From contig JAILQO010000071.1 in assembly GCA_024698925.1 (NCBI GenBank), positions 1 through 45,967 of the forward strand: a DNA stretch of 45,967 nt. Reading direction: 5' to 3'. This stretch comes from Bacteroidaceae bacterium (GTDB lineage Bacteria; Bacteroidota; Bacteroidia; Bacteroidales; Bacteroidaceae). Both the position numbers and the translations under genes were made by a program. Below are positions 17,839 through 27,413 of the stretch, one piece after another. Under the pieces are notes generated by a model, which saw nothing but the letters and a program-made list of their open reading frames with translations, had not been told where the DNA came from and did not search any database. Within the stretch, counting starts at the first letter, position 1; each line of letters opens with the position of its first letter.

Positions 17839-19209
17839 ATGGCAGATTCGATTCAGAACACTTCCCTCGGCGGTCTCATCCGCCGTTATGTCAATGCCAG
17901 CGGTTTGCTCATTATCGCCACGGTGTTGGCGCTGGTCTTTGCAAATCTTCCAGCCACGCGTGATGGTTACGCTTGGTTGTGGGAACGACCGGTTTCGCTG
18001 AGTATCGGCAATTTCAATGTATTTAGTCACGGTGGACATCCGCTCACCCTGATGGATTTCATCAATGATTTCCTGATGTTTTTCTTCTTCCTGAGCGTAG
18101 GCCTCGAAATCAAGCGCGAGGTTCTTTGTGGAGAACTAAGCAGTAAGCAGAAAGCATTGCTGCCAGTCATTGGCGCCTGTGGCGGTATGTTGGTGCCAGT
18201 CATCGTATTCTTCTGCGTTTGCTTAGGTCATCCCATGATGGAACGCGGCTGCGCCATACCGATGGCGACAGATATTGCATTCTCACTGGGTGTGCTGTCG
18301 ATGTTCGGCAAGCGTGTGCCTGTAGGTCTGAAAATCTTCCTGGCAGCGTTGGCTGTCGCCGATGACCTCGGTGGAATCATCGTAATCGCTCTATTCTATA
18401 GCCACGGACTATCCTGGCAGTATCTGCTGGGAGCCGCAATCATCGTAGCGATTCTGTTAATTGGAAACAAACGTGGCGTACGCGTCAAATCGTTCTACCT
18501 GTCGTTTGGACTTGTGCTTTGGTTCATGGTCTTGAATTCCGGTATTCACGCGACCATCGCAGGTGTCGTGCTCGCATTCTGTATCCCAGCCAACCTCAGC
18601 AAGGGTACCCGCTATTATCTGGAACGTATCCGTGATTGTGTCAACGAATACCCTAATATCGATGTCACTGATGCCGATCGCAGCAAGGCGATGGTCCTCT
18701 CCAAAGATGAGATTCAAGGTTTGCGCCGTATTGAAAGCGCCGCCGATCAGCTCATCTCCCCACTTCAGGATATTGAAGACCAGTTGGCGATGCCCATCAA
18801 CTACGCCGTGATTCCCATCTTTGCCTTCGCGAATGCAGGTGTGAACTTCGAAGGGCTGTCACTTATGAGTTTGTTCCACGGTGTTGCCCTCGGCGTCTTC
18901 CTTGGCTTGCTTATCGGCAAATTCATCGGTGTACTCAGCTTCTCATGGCTCAGCATCAAGTTTAAGGTCTGTCAGATGCCTGCAGGTGCTAACTGGAAAT
19001 CATTTGCCAGCGTCTGCATGATTTGCGGTATCGGCTTCACGGTATCCATGTTCATTGCAGCCCTAAGCTATCCGACCCATCTTGGAGCTGAGGCGGCCGA
19101 GATGTTGAATGAAGCCAAACTGGGTATTTTATGTGGTACTTTAGCCTCAGCCCTCGTAGGTGCCTTCATGCTTAACCAGACGCTGCCAAAAGCCGTCGAG
19201 GAGGCTTAA
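17839..19209 (+). CDS. nhaA: Na+/H+ antiporter NhaA
   Basis: 456 residues, about 11–12 membrane helices. Family motifs: FFFFLSVGLEIKRE (about 81–94), MATDIAFSLGVLSM (D145), LAVADDLGGIIVI with the ion-binding pair D175/D176, IHATIAGV, and GIGFTVSMFIAAL near the end. It exchanges internal Na+ or Li+ for external protons at the inner membrane and supports pH and salt homeostasis. A charged loop at about residues 255–310 (ERIRDCVNEYPNIDVTDADR …) between the two halves is longer than in E. coli NhaA, as I recall for Bacteroidetes members. It has its own promoter and a strong terminator on either side, so it is monocistronic. Confidence 0.95.
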   Translation: MADSIQNTSLGGLIRRYVNASGLLIIATVLALVFANLPATRDGYAWLWERPVSLSIGNFNVFSHGGHPLTLMDFINDFLMFFFFLSVGLEIKREVLCGELSSKQKALLPVIGACGGMLVPVIVFFCVCLGHPMMERGCAIPMATDIAFSLGVLSMFGKRVPVGLKIFLAALAVADDLGGIIVIALFYSHGLSWQYLLGAAIIVAILLIGNKRGVRVKSFYLSFGLVLWFMVLNSGIHATIAGVVLAFCIPANLSKGTRYYLERIRDCVNEYPNIDVTDADRSKAMVLSKDEIQGLRRIESAADQLISPLQDIEDQLAMPINYAVIPIFAFANAGVNFEGLSLMSLFHGVALGVFLGLLIGKFIGVLSFSWLSIKFKVCQMPAGANWKSFASVCMICGIGFTVSMFIAALSYPTHLGAEAAEMLNEAKLGILCGTLASALVGAFMLNQTLPKAVEEA

Positions 19210-19233
19210 GAAGAAGGTCTATAGATACGAATC

Positions 19234-19265
19234 AAGGGAGTCGCGTTTTGCGACTCCCTTTTTTT
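19234..19265 (+). terminator. Terminator after nhaA
   Basis: GGGAGTCGC (19236–19244), GTTTT loop, GCGACTCCC (19250–19258), with flanking AA/TT extending the stem, then seven Ts. A textbook rho-independent terminator 25 nt after the nhaA stop, in the gap to the convergent murI. Confidence 0.95.
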
Positions 19266-19286
19266 ATTCTCATCCTTATGATACGC

Positions 19287-20108
19287 TTATAGATGGATTT
19301 GCTGAGCCTCCACCGAATGCCCGAGGAACACCGCTGCAGAAGGAGAGAAGTTCGAAGGCTGCTCTGTGGTAAGGAAGCTTGCATGACCTCCCTTGGAAAG
19401 GCGCACGTCCATCTCAGTATGACGCTGGAGATAGTCCTGAAGACTATGGGCTACATACTCACCTTGCGAGATGAGTTTTACGTGAGCAGGTGTATAGGCA
19501 CGCACCTTATTATATAATAAAGGGAAGTGGGTACAACCGAGGATAATCGTATCTATCTGCGGGTCGCGTTGCATGAGCGCCTGTAAATCACGTTGCACAA
19601 AGTAGTCTGCACCAGCGCCGTCGTACTCTTGATTCTCCACCAACGGGACCCACATCGGGCAGGCATATCCCGTGACGGCAATGTCTGGGTATAATTTAGC
19701 CATCTCCATCTCATAAGTATGACTATTGATGGTTCCCTGAGTGGCTACAATGCCGATGTGACGAGAGCGCGTCAGCTGGCCGACAGCCTCTACCGTCGGA
19801 CGAATCACGCCCAGTACGCGGCGTGTAGGGTCATCCATCTGCGGAAGATCACGCTGTTGAATCGTGCGCAGCGCCTTAGCCGACGCGGTGTTACATGCCA
19901 GAATGACCAACGGACTGCCCATCTCAAACAAGCGTCGTACAGCCTGCAACGTGAACTCATAAACACGTTCGAAGCTTCGCGGACCATATGGCGCACGTGC
20001 ATTGTCGCCCAAGTAGAGGTAATCGTACTCGGGCAACAAACGACGAATCTCACGCAATACCGTCAGACCGCCATAACCACTGTCAAAGATGCCGATAGGT
20101 GACGTAAT
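19287..20108 (-). CDS. murI: Glutamate racemase with a non-standard start
   Basis: It makes D-glutamate for peptidoglycan. The reading frame is open from 20156 and contains all family motifs: PIGIFDSGYGGLTVL (Asp and Ser of the active site), YLGDNARAPYG, VILACNTAS and ILGCTHFPLL, the last two holding the catalytic cysteines (C72 and C192 if counted from 20108). No ATG, GTG or TTG lies ahead of FDSGYGG: the first TTG (20057) would remove the catalytic Asp/Ser. The best candidates are ATT at 20108 (ITSPIGIFDSG) or ATA at 20132, the latter preceded by AGAGG and overlapping the end of skp. I annotate from 20108. Last gene of the uppS–bamA–skp operon, probably translationally coupled. A sequencing error that destroyed an ATG is the alternative. 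Confidence 0.85.
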   Translation of the reverse strand: MTSPIGIFDSGYGGLTVLREIRRLLPEYDYLYLGDNARAPYGPRSFERVYEFTLQAVRRLFEMGSPLVILACNTASAKALRTIQQRDLPQMDDPTRRVLGVIRPTVEAVGQLTRSRHIGIVATQGTINSHTYEMEMAKLYPDIAVTGYACPMWVPLVENQEYDGAGADYFVQRDLQALMQRDPQIDTIILGCTHFPLLYNKVRAYTPAHVKLISQGEYVAHSLQDYLQRHTEMDVRLSKGGHASFLTTEQPSNFSPSAAVFLGHSVEAQQIHL

Positions 20109-20124
20109 CGCTCCGTTCGTGGGT

Positions 20125-20742
20125 TTACTTATTGGCCTCTTCCGCCTGATTGGACCCTACGGCAGATGCCAGACCGAGCTTTTGCAGCACGGGTTCCGTG
20201 AGATTCACGCCAACCATCGTATTGATGAATGGAACGGCGTTGTCATCCGTATTCAGCACGAAGAGGAGATCGCGTTCTGTAGCAACAGCCTTGATAACCT
20301 CATTAAGCTTGGCAGCAACGGGAGCCTGCAGCTCAGCCTCGGCCTTTCTCAACAGACGCTGAGATTCCTGACGGAAGTTTACACTACGGTCCATGAGATC
20401 CTGCAGCTCCATCTGGCGCTTCTGCATAATGCTTGCGGGGAAGTCCTTTTGTCCCTGAAGGAACTCCGCGAACTTACGCTGGAACTCATCCTCCGAGCGC
20501 TTGGCCTCCGCATCATACTTGGCCTTCAGGTCTGCAAAAGCCTTCTGTGCCTCAGCGTACTCCAACATCTGTTCGAACACCTGCTTATAGCTAATGTATC
20601 CGAAGTGAGGGTGCGCTGTAGCCACCTCAGCGTTTGCTGGAGCTACATCCTGCCCTTCTTGCGCCGGAGCATTTGCCACATCCTGCGCACTCAACGAAAG
20701 GCATGCCGCCATTAGTGAAAAAGAGAATAATAATCTCTTCAT
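20125..20742 (-). CDS. OmpH/Skp-family periplasmic chaperone, third copy
   Basis: 205 residues with a signal peptide (about 1–19, LSLSA-QD), an Ala/Gln-rich linker to about residue 43, FGYISYKQVFEQMLEYAEAQ at the conserved first strand, a long charged coiled coil (about 65–140) and the closing strand LLFVLNTDDNAVPFINTMVG, then a short polar tail. Skp trimers hold unfolded outer-membrane proteins on the way to BamA. The N-terminal linker and acidic tail distinguish this copy from the two upstream. It starts 4 nt after the second copy's stop and its stop abuts the murI frame. Confidence 0.85.
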   Translation of the reverse strand: MKRLLFSFSLMAACLSLSAQDVANAPAQEGQDVAPANAEVATAHPHFGYISYKQVFEQMLEYAEAQKAFADLKAKYDAEAKRSEDEFQRKFAEFLQGQKDFPASIMQKRQMELQDLMDRSVNFRQESQRLLRKAEAELQAPVAAKLNEVIKAVATERDLLFVLNTDDNAVPFINTMVGVNLTEPVLQKLGLASAVGSNQAEEANK

Positions 20743-20746
20743 GGCT

Positions 20747-21259
20747 TTATTGTTTTAGATTAATACCCAGTGCCTTCTTCAGTTCGGGCGTGATGTCCGT
20801 GCTCAGCTTGGTGCTGATATAAGGGATACCAGAAGAGATATCCATGATATAAACATAACCGCCGGCATCACCTATTTGCTTCACGGCCTCAGAGACCTTC
20901 TGGGAGAGTGCCTGCTGCTTCTCAATGGATGCTTTCTGATAGGCCTGCTGATAATCCTGCATGCTCTGCTGATAGCGCTGATAAAGATCCTGCAGCTCAG
21001 CCTGACGGCGCTGTTTCATATTCTCCAACAGGTTAGCCTGTTCTTTCTCAAAATCCTCACTCTTCTTCTGCAGCTCATCCTGCATGCGCTTGAGATCCTC
21101 CTGATACTGTTTCTCAAGGGTCTGGAGCTCCGTCTGAGCAGCCGTATATTCAGGCATAAGAGGAATAATCTCGGTGGAGTTGAAGTGGCCGAACTTAGCC
21201 TGTGCACTCATTGCAAGGGGAGCCAGCAGCATCACAGCTGCAAATAAAATCTTTTTCAT
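20747..21259 (-). CDS. OmpH/Skp-family periplasmic chaperone, second copy
   Basis: 170 residues: signal peptide (MKKILFAAVMLLAPLAMSA), FGHFNSTEIIPLMPEYTAAQ, a coiled coil rich in Gln, Glu and Lys (about 42–118, DLYQRYQQSMQDYQQAYQKA), and the C-terminal strand YVYIMDISSGIPYISTKLST. The size is typical of Skp. It binds unfolded outer-membrane proteins in the periplasm. It lies 47 nt after the first copy in the bamA operon. Confidence 0.9.
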   Translation of the reverse strand: MKKILFAAVMLLAPLAMSAQAKFGHFNSTEIIPLMPEYTAAQTELQTLEKQYQEDLKRMQDELQKKSEDFEKEQANLLENMKQRRQAELQDLYQRYQQSMQDYQQAYQKASIEKQQALSQKVSEAVKQIGDAGGYVYIMDISSGIPYISTKLSTDITPELKKALGINLKQ

Positions 21260-21306
21260 TGTCTATTTTCTTTTTTGATTGATTGTTTATTCTGATTTTT
21301 GATTGA

Positions 21307-21828
21307 TTACTCGCCATATCCAAGCTTACTCAGCACCTCGCTGGAGATATCAATCTTCGGAGATGCGAAGATGATGCCGGCATCGCTGGCACGATCCAGC
21401 ACGAGACTATAACCCTTGGCATCACAGATGTCCTTGACGGCGGTATAAATCTCATCATTAATAGGCGTCATCAGACTCTCGCGCTTCTTGAAGAGTTCAC
21501 CCTCAGGACCGAAATACTTTTTCTTCAGCTCAGCGGCTTCTTTCTCTTTCTTCACAATGGCTTCCTCGCGCTGTGTCTTCTGCTCGGCACTGAGGAACAC
21601 AGCCTCACTCTGATAAGTCTTGTACAGTTGTTCAGCCTCCTTACTGAGCGCCTCCACCTCTGCCTGCCACTTGCGGGAGATTTGGTTGAGCTGCTCGTTA
21701 GCACGTTCGTAAGCGGGAACATTCTTGAGGATATATTCCATATCAACAAGTACGAACTTCTGGGCTTGTGCCTGCTCACTCACACCCAGTGTGAGGGCGG
21801 CGAAAAGGATAATAAATAGCTTTTTCAT
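21307..21828 (-). CDS. OmpH/Skp-family periplasmic chaperone, first copy
   Basis: 173 residues from ATG 21828. An in-frame ATG at 21867 would put 13 extra residues ahead of a normal signal peptide (MKKLFIILFAALTLGVSEQA), so the inner start is preferred; it also has an AAAGAAA purine tract just upstream. The mature part has KFVLVDMEYILKNVPAYERA, a charged coiled coil to about residue 115, FGPEGELFKKRESLM, and the terminal strand YSLVLDRASDAGIIFASPKI. Periplasmic holdase for outer-membrane proteins, 56 nt downstream of bamA. Confidence 0.9.
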   Translation of the reverse strand: MKKLFIILFAALTLGVSEQAQAQKFVLVDMEYILKNVPAYERANEQLNQISRKWQAEVEALSKEAEQLYKTYQSEAVFLSAEQKTQREEAIVKKEKEAAELKKKYFGPEGELFKKRESLMTPINDEIYTAVKDICDAKGYSLVLDRASDAGIIFASPKIDISSEVLSKLGYGE

Positions 21829-21884
21829 ATTTTCTTTGACGTTATATCGTTGTGATGGTTTAAACAAATCGTTATTCTTCGCGT

Positions 21885-24542
21885 TTAGAACTCCTGTCCG
21901 AGGATGAAGTGGAACTGGTTACCGCCGTAGGCATTGGAGCCGAAGATCTTATCGAAGCCATAAGCCCAGTCAATACCAAGAAGACCGACCATCGGCAGGA
22001 AGATACGGACACCCGCACCTGCCGAGCGCTTCAAGTCGAAGGGATTAAAGTCCTTGATATCGTTCCACGCATTACCACCTTCCAGGAAGGCAAGACCGTA
22101 GATATTGGTTGAATTACCGAGGATGAAGGGATAGCGCAGCTCAAGGGTAAAGCGGTCATAGGCGTAACCCGAATAACCACGAGGTGTCAGCGAGCCGTTG
22201 TCGTAACCGCGCAGACCTATGGTCTCAGTAGCGTAACTATAGCTGTAGCCGCTCATGCCGTCGCCTCCCACATAGAACGTCTCGAAGGGAGATTTCTTGT
22301 TGCGATTGAAGCTGCCAAGCAAACCGACTTCCACACGCGTCATCAGCACCGGACATTTGTTACCGCCCGTCAGCGCTGTGAAGGTACGTGCCTTAAACTT
22401 CCATTTATGGTACTCAATCCAGCGGTACTTATCCTGCAACTCGTCCTGATAGGTACTGGAGCTGGAGTTGTTGGCCAAATTGGCATAGTCGCGGTTGTCG
22501 AAGAGCGAGTAAGGCGGTGTAATACCCAGCGAGAAGACGAATTCGGAGCCGCGACGCGGGTAGATAGGACTATCGCTGGAGCTGCGGCTGAGGTTGAGGT
22601 TCAAGGCGATATTATTACAGTTTCCGCTACTGATGAGGAAGTATTCCCAGCTCTTGAGGCTGTAGCGCGTATAGCTCAGGTCTGCCATGAACGTGAAATA
22701 GTCGTCAGGCCAGCTCAGGCGCTTACCCCAACCCAGCGAGAAGCCATAGAGCATCATGTACTTGTCTGGGTCATAGAAGTTCTCATAATAGTTGCCGGCA
22801 GAGCTGCCGTAACCATAGAGATAGTTGTAGTAGGAGTTGTAATAGCTGGAGTTATAATAGCGGTCACTCACATCTGTGTATTTGGAGAAGAAAGCCGAGA
22901 AACGGAGTGAGTTAGGACGCTTCCCTCCGAACCAGGGATCCACGTAGTTGATGGAGTACGCCTGATAGTAGCGGCCGTTGGTCTGTCCGTTGATGCTGAA
23001 TGTCTCGCCATTACCCTGGGGCATGACACCGCGGCGCAGACCTTCCTTGTCGAAGAGATTGTGCAGGGAGAAATTCGTAAACTTCAGGCCAATCTTACCG
23101 ATGACGCCTGTGAGACCGTAACCCAGAGAGAACTCCACCTGGTCATTGCTCTTGGGCGAGAGTCCCCATTCCAGATCAACAGTACCGTTGTCTGGATCTG
23201 GTTTCAAGTCATACTTGATTGCTTCGGGGTCGAAATGTCCCATCGTCGCAATTTCACGATAGGTACGTTCCAGCGCCTCCTTCGAGAAGAGGTCGCCAGG
23301 CTTTGTACGTAACTCACGACGGATAACATTCTCATAAACACGATCATTACCTGTGATGGTCACACGGTTCAGGTAAGCCTGCTGATTCTCCGAGATACGC
23401 ATCTCCAAATCCACGCTGTCGCCCACGATGTTGACCTCTACAGGATCCAACTGGTAGAACAGGTAACCGTTGTTGTAATAGAGATTGCCTACAGCATCGT
23501 CGTCTGAGCTCAGACGTTTCTTCAGGTGGGTCTGGTTATAGACATCACCCTTCTTCATGCGCAGGACGCGATTCAGATAGTCTGTGGCATACAGCGTATT
23601 ACCTACCCATTCGATATTACGGATATAATAGCGCTGACCTTCCTCAATCTGCAGGCTGATATCTACGGAGTTCTCATCGAAAGGCTTCACGCTGTCCCAC
23701 ACGATACGGGCATCGCGATAGCCATATTCGTTGTACTTCTCTATCAGGCGTTCCTTGTCCTCCTTCCAGCGCTCTTCAATATACTTGCGTGAGCGGAATA
23801 GGCTCGATAGTTTGCCGCGCTCATGCGTCTTCTTGAAGGCACCGTTCTTGAAGAGTGTACCCTTGATCTGCGACATTTTCAGGGCGGTGTTGCCAAGCAC
23901 GGTGATGCTATTAACCTTCACCTTGTCCTTCTTATCGACATTGATTTCCAGTATGGTTTTGCCTGGCTCAGAGATATCGTCGTGCTGGACGATGTTGACT
24001 TCTGCATTCTTATAGCCCTTTTCATCGAAATAGCGTTTGGTGAGCAGGCGCGTACGGTCAATGATATTCGGTGTTACCTGTCCGTCTTTGACCAGACCCA
24101 GCTTTTTCTCCAAGTCCTCCTTCTCGCCTTTCTTCACGCCGTTGTATGTGATTTCCGAGATGCGGGGGCGTGCTGCCAGCTTGATATGCAGATAGGCCTG
24201 ATCATCGACAAGGCTGTCCACACTGATGGCGACATTGCTGAAGAGGCCGTTTTTCCAGTAGCGGCGAATGGCCGTCGTGATTTCTTCACCTGGCAGGGAT
24301 ATACGCTGTCCCACCTGTAATCCAGAGAGTCCGATGAGGATATAGTCATCGTAGCTTTTCACACCTTCCACCGTGATGTCTGCGATATAGTATTGCTGAG
24401 GTGTGCGGGCATAATCGATAACAGGCGCAACTACGGTCTCGCCGTCCTGCGCATACAGCCTCATCCCCACTCCGCTGAGCGAGGGCAAGACGCACCATAG
24501 GGCGAGAAGAGCTAAGAATCTATATGATAGGGTTTTATTCAT
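21885..24542 (-). CDS. bamA: BamA outer-membrane assembly factor
   Basis: 885 residues with an N-terminal signal sequence, about five POTRA repeats (about residues 50–430, e.g. [60 protein letters not shown]) and a 16-strand Omp85 barrel (about 480–885) ending [10 protein letters not shown] with a terminal Phe. [20 protein letters not shown] text, here '[14 protein letters not shown]' (about 785–798), is the conserved strap/loop-6 RGY motif. It inserts beta-barrel proteins into the outer membrane. The surface-side barrel has a Tyr/Ser/Asn-rich loop ([20 protein letters not shown]). Its start overlaps the uppS stop by 4 nt (ATGA). Confidence 0.95.
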   Translation of the reverse strand: MNKTLSYRFLALLALWCVLPSLSGVGMRLYAQDGETVVAPVIDYARTPQQYYIADITVEGVKSYDDYILIGLSGLQVGQRISLPGEEITTAIRRYWKNGLFSNVAISVDSLVDDQAYLHIKLAARPRISEITYNGVKKGEKEDLEKKLGLVKDGQVTPNIIDRTRLLTKRYFDEKGYKNAEVNIVQHDDISEPGKTILEINVDKKDKVKVNSITVLGNTALKMSQIKGTLFKNGAFKKTHERGKLSSLFRSRKYIEERWKEDKERLIEKYNEYGYRDARIVWDSVKPFDENSVDISLQIEEGQRYYIRNIEWVGNTLYATDYLNRVLRMKKGDVYNQTHLKKRLSSDDDAVGNLYYNNGYLFYQLDPVEVNIVGDSVDLEMRISENQQAYLNRVTITGNDRVYENVIRRELRTKPGDLFSKEALERTYREIATMGHFDPEAIKYDLKPDPDNGTVDLEWGLSPKSNDQVEFSLGYGLTGVIGKIGLKFTNFSLHNLFDKEGLRRGVMPQGNGETFSINGQTNGRYYQAYSINYVDPWFGGKRPNSLRFSAFFSKYTDVSDRYYNSSYYNSYYNYLYGYGSSAGNYYENFYDPDKYMMLYGFSLGWGKRLSWPDDYFTFMADLSYTRYSLKSWEYFLISSGNCNNIALNLNLSRSSSDSPIYPRRGSEFVFSLGITPPYSLFDNRDYANLANNSSSSTYQDELQDKYRWIEYHKWKFKARTFTALTGGNKCPVLMTRVEVGLLGSFNRNKKSPFETFYVGGDGMSGYSYSYATETIGLRGYDNGSLTPRGYSGYAYDRFTLELRYPFILGNSTNIYGLAFLEGGNAWNDIKDFNPFDLKRSAGAGVRIFLPMVGLLGIDWAYGFDKIFGSNAYGGNQFHFILGQEF

Positions 24543-25285
24543 TGTTTGCTATTATCTGTTGAGGATTGAGCGTCAATCTGTTCACTGGTTTTTCCGTAGC
24601 GGCGCTCGCGACCTTGGTATTCGGCAATGGCCTTGCGCAGCTCCGCTGGACCAAAGTCGGGCCAGTAGGTGTCGCAGAAATAGAGCTCGGAATAGGCTAT
24701 CTGCCACAGCAGGTAGTTACTGATGCGCTGCTCGCCGCCAGTACGTATCAGCAGGTCCGGATCAGGCATAAATGCCGTCTGCAAGTGCTGGGCGACAGTC
24801 TCCTCCGTGATGTCTTCCGGTTTCAGGCCTTCACGCAACATCGACTGCACGGCATGCGTTATCTCCCAACGCGACGAATAGCTGATGGCCAGCACCATCG
24901 TCATCGCATCATTCTTGGAAGTGCGCTGAATCATGCCAGCCATCTTTTCGCGCACCGCTTCTGGCAGGCGTTCCGTATCACCGATGACGCAGAAGCGCAC
25001 ATTATGCTTCTGGAAGATCTCGTCCTCCAGGTTATCAAACAGAAGGCCCATCAGCGCCTTGACTTCTTCCAGGGGACGGTTCCAGTTCTCCGTGGAGAAG
25101 GTATAGAGCGTCAAGTATTTCACGCCCAGATCCACGCACTCTTCCGTGATGGCTCTAACGGTTTCCACGCCTTGTACATGACCGGCAGTACGCGGCAGGC
25201 CCTTGGCTTTCGCCCAGCGTCCGTTGCCATCCATGATGATAGCCACGTGTTCGGGTATTCTGTTCTTATCGAGTTCCATAATCAT
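24539..25285 (-). CDS. uppS: Undecaprenyl pyrophosphate synthase (isoprenyl transferase)
   Basis: 248 residues. [20 protein letters not shown] carries catalytic Asp19; then [25 protein letters not shown], and the C-terminal substrate region [20 protein letters not shown] plus [14 protein letters not shown]. It condenses isopentenyl diphosphate onto farnesyl diphosphate to make the C55 carrier for peptidoglycan and surface glycans. Start: ATG 25285 directly follows the DUF6089 stop (TGA-ATG); an ATG two codons later (25279) is also possible. It overlaps bamA by 4 nt. Confidence 0.95.
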   Translation of the reverse strand: MIMELDKNRIPEHVAIIMDGNGRWAKAKGLPRTAGHVQGVETVRAITEECVDLGVKYLTLYTFSTENWNRPLEEVKALMGLLFDNLEDEIFQKHNVRFCVIGDTERLPEAVREKMAGMIQRTSKNDAMTMVLAISYSSRWEITHAVQSMLREGLKPEDITEETVAQHLQTAFMPDPDLLIRTGGEQRISNYLLWQIAYSELYFCDTYWPDFGPAELRKAIAEYQGRERRYGKTSEQIDAQSSTDNSKQ

Positions 25286-26014
25286 TCAATTATTGCATTT
25301 ACGATACTTCGGCGCTATGTCATAAGTGACAAAGAGTAGCGTCTTCAGGTAGCAGTCCTTATTCTTGAGCCCCTCGCTTTTCACGCCAAAGGGGTCATTC
25401 AATTGCGTCGTATGGTCAGAGGCGTCTATCTTGTCACAACTCGTGAAGTTGACGCTACACTCCAGCCCGATATTCAGCCTCGGCATGAGCTTGTAGCGAA
25501 AGCCTAAGCCCAGCGGGACATTCAGTCCGCCAGCCGTCTCTCCGCCACCGCCAAAGGCGATGACCGCGCCTACGCCTGCCAGCAGGTAGGGTGTCCAGCG
25601 CGACAGGTTCTTGTAGGCAGCCCCCATACCGTAACCCAGGAAATTCATCTCGAACTGCGCACCCAGATCCACGATGTTGCGGCTGAAGAAGATGGTCGTT
25701 GCAGCTTCGCCGCCAGCAGCCGTCTCGCTATTGGCATTTTGGGGGATATAGGTCCCCTCGGTATTTCCGCTCAGATGGCCCATGCCCAGATTGGTCTTGA
25801 TGGCCATGCGGGCATTCAGGTTACGGCGCCAGATGGCTGTGCCGTAGAAGCCGGAATGCTTCATGAAGCCGCCGTTGGCATCGCCCAGATAGTTTGTGAT
25901 GCCCAGACCGCCGCCTATCTCCTGCTGGTACTCCAGCAGTTCACCGTCTTGAGCCTGCACCATCGTGCAAGCCATCAGCAACATGTGTAGGATAAGAAAT
26001 TTGCGGGCTGTCAT
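25286..26014 (-). CDS. DUF6089-type outer-membrane beta-barrel protein
   Basis: From the ATG at 26014 this is 242 residues with a clean signal peptide (MTARKFLILHMLLMACTMVQ-AQ). An upstream in-frame start would overlap the previous gene and lacks a signal. The mature part alternates barrel strands (EIGGGLGITNYLGDANGGFM, AAYKNLSRWTPYLLAGVGAV, FRYKLMPRLNIGLECSVNFT, LFVTYDIAPKY). The conserved Bacteroidetes position just before uppS–bamA and the N-terminal 'GxGxxxYxGD' pattern fit DUF6089. A role in outer-membrane biogenesis is inferred from context only. Confidence 0.75.
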   Translation of the reverse strand: MTARKFLILHMLLMACTMVQAQDGELLEYQQEIGGGLGITNYLGDANGGFMKHSGFYGTAIWRRNLNARMAIKTNLGMGHLSGNTEGTYIPQNANSETAAGGEAATTIFFSRNIVDLGAQFEMNFLGYGMGAAYKNLSRWTPYLLAGVGAVIAFGGGGETAGGLNVPLGLGFRYKLMPRLNIGLECSVNFTSCDKIDASDHTTQLNDPFGVKSEGLKNKDCYLKTLLFVTYDIAPKYRKCNN

Positions 26015-26021
26015 GCCTTCG

Positions 26022-27317
26022 TCACAGATTGATATGGGCGCGCTGTGCTTGCGAGCCGCCAAAGATATAGATATAGTCGCCCTGCACAGTAGCCGCAAAG
26101 TGCGGGTCGGTCAGGGGGAGCTGCAACTGCTCATCTTTCTTCCACGTGATACCATTGTCGTGGCTCACGTAGGCATTCTCATCATTGCCGTTCATTGCTA
26201 TCAGCATATCGTGATAGCGTACGATGACGGTTCCAGTCTGCCAAGGGAATACGTAGGGATGATCGCCCGTCTGGCCCATCAGCGTCCACGCCTCGTCATA
26301 GGTCTCGTCCTTCTTCCACACCACGTTGTCACCGCTGGCTGTCACGCCGCCGATGATGACCCATTGGCTGTTAGTAGGACCTTGGAAGCTGACTGAAGCG
26401 CTGGCAATGGGGAGGAACGCGAGGTCTTTCTCCATTGTTTCCGTTGTCCACTGCTGGCCGTCCTGCGAGCTTGCCAGACGGTCTGGGATGATGCCATCTA
26501 CTTTCAGGATATTCTTGACATGGGCATAGAGCGCAGTCTTGGAAGCGCCCATGAGAGTGATGCGGTCGCCGTCCTGCGCTTGCGCCACCGTTGTCCACGC
26601 GATGCCATCGGCGGACGTCAGTAGCTTGCTGTCCGTGGTACTCATCCAGAGTTGACCGTTGTAAGTTTGCAGCGTTTCCAGCATGGCTCCCGTAGCGCCT
26701 GTGCAGGCATTCTCATCGCCCCATGTCTGGTCCTGCAGCGTTGAGCGGTACAAGTTGCCCGTCGCGTCTGTGCTCCAGACTATAGTGGTCTCGTCCACCG
26801 TCAGCGCCCGCTTCACCTCGCGGTCTGCCGCTACGCCTGTCGTCAGCGGTTCCCAGTCGTAGCTACCCTCTTCCTTCTCACGCATCACCACAGTGACGAT
26901 ATAATCGCGGGAGCCGGAAAGGTCAGTAGCCGTCACACGGAAATGCACAGGCTGAGTGAAGTCGATGCGAGCCGAACTGGAATAGGCGGTTTCGGTGCCG
27001 TCGGCCGTGAAATAGGTCACGACGCCGCGTGCACTGATGCTGGCCGTCACGCTGCTCAGGTCGGTATTTGTCAGCAATGGTATGCGATTGGTGATGATGC
27101 CTGCGCGCTGGTCAATACTCATGGGGTAATAGGATCCGTTGTAGGAAACCGTTGTTGTCTCGTCGCCATTGGGCACTGTGCGCGTCAGCGTTCCCAGCGT
27201 GAAACTGCTGATATAGCAATAGCTATTCGGTGCCTCCGTGGTATCGTCAGATTTGCACGAAACCACCAGCCCGACAAGGGTCAGCAGCAGCACGGAACAA
27301 AGGAAATATCTCTTCAT
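26022..27317 (-). CDS. DUF6242-like exported lipoprotein
   Basis: 431 residues. Lipoprotein signal with the Cys at about residue 21 (LVVS-C-KSDD). Residues about 33–145 form an Ig-like beta domain (YISSFTLGTLTRTVPNG … RDYIVTVVM). The rest has kelch/propeller-like repeats with 'S-x-D-G-x-x-W' blades (SADGIAWTTV, SQDGQQWTTE, SHDNGITWKKD) and closes with DYIYIFGGSQ. This matches the domain plan I associate with DUF6242. Its function is unknown; it is probably periplasm- or surface-facing. First gene of the minus-strand operon running to murI; its stop is 7 nt before the DUF6089 ATG. Confidence 0.7.
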   Translation of the reverse strand: MKRYFLCSVLLLTLVGLVVSCKSDDTTEAPNSYCYISSFTLGTLTRTVPNGDETTTVSYNGSYYPMSIDQRAGIITNRIPLLTNTDLSSVTASISARGVVTYFTADGTETAYSSSARIDFTQPVHFRVTATDLSGSRDYIVTVVMREKEEGSYDWEPLTTGVAADREVKRALTVDETTIVWSTDATGNLYRSTLQDQTWGDENACTGATGAMLETLQTYNGQLWMSTTDSKLLTSADGIAWTTVAQAQDGDRITLMGASKTALYAHVKNILKVDGIIPDRLASSQDGQQWTTETMEKDLAFLPIASASVSFQGPTNSQWVIIGGVTASGDNVVWKKDETYDEAWTLMGQTGDHPYVFPWQTGTVIVRYHDMLIAMNGNDENAYVSHDNGITWKKDEQLQLPLTDPHFAATVQGDYIYIFGGSQAQRAHINL

Positions 27318-27345
27318 GCTTGGGGTCTATACTTAAAAAACGGCG

Positions 27346-27353
27346 CAAAGATA
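27346..27353 (-). promoter_or_regulatory. −7 box of the DUF6242–uppS–bamA–skp–murI operon
   Basis: TATCTTTG on the minus strand, 28 nt before the DUF6242 ATG. All genes to murI are on one strand with gaps of 56 nt or less and no terminator, so this is the likely operon promoter. No −33 box is evident. Confidence 0.5.
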
Positions 27354-27413
27354 GACATTATTATATAAGAACGGAAATTTGTTTCGCCTAAAAGTGCAGA
27401 TTTTCGGATGTTA

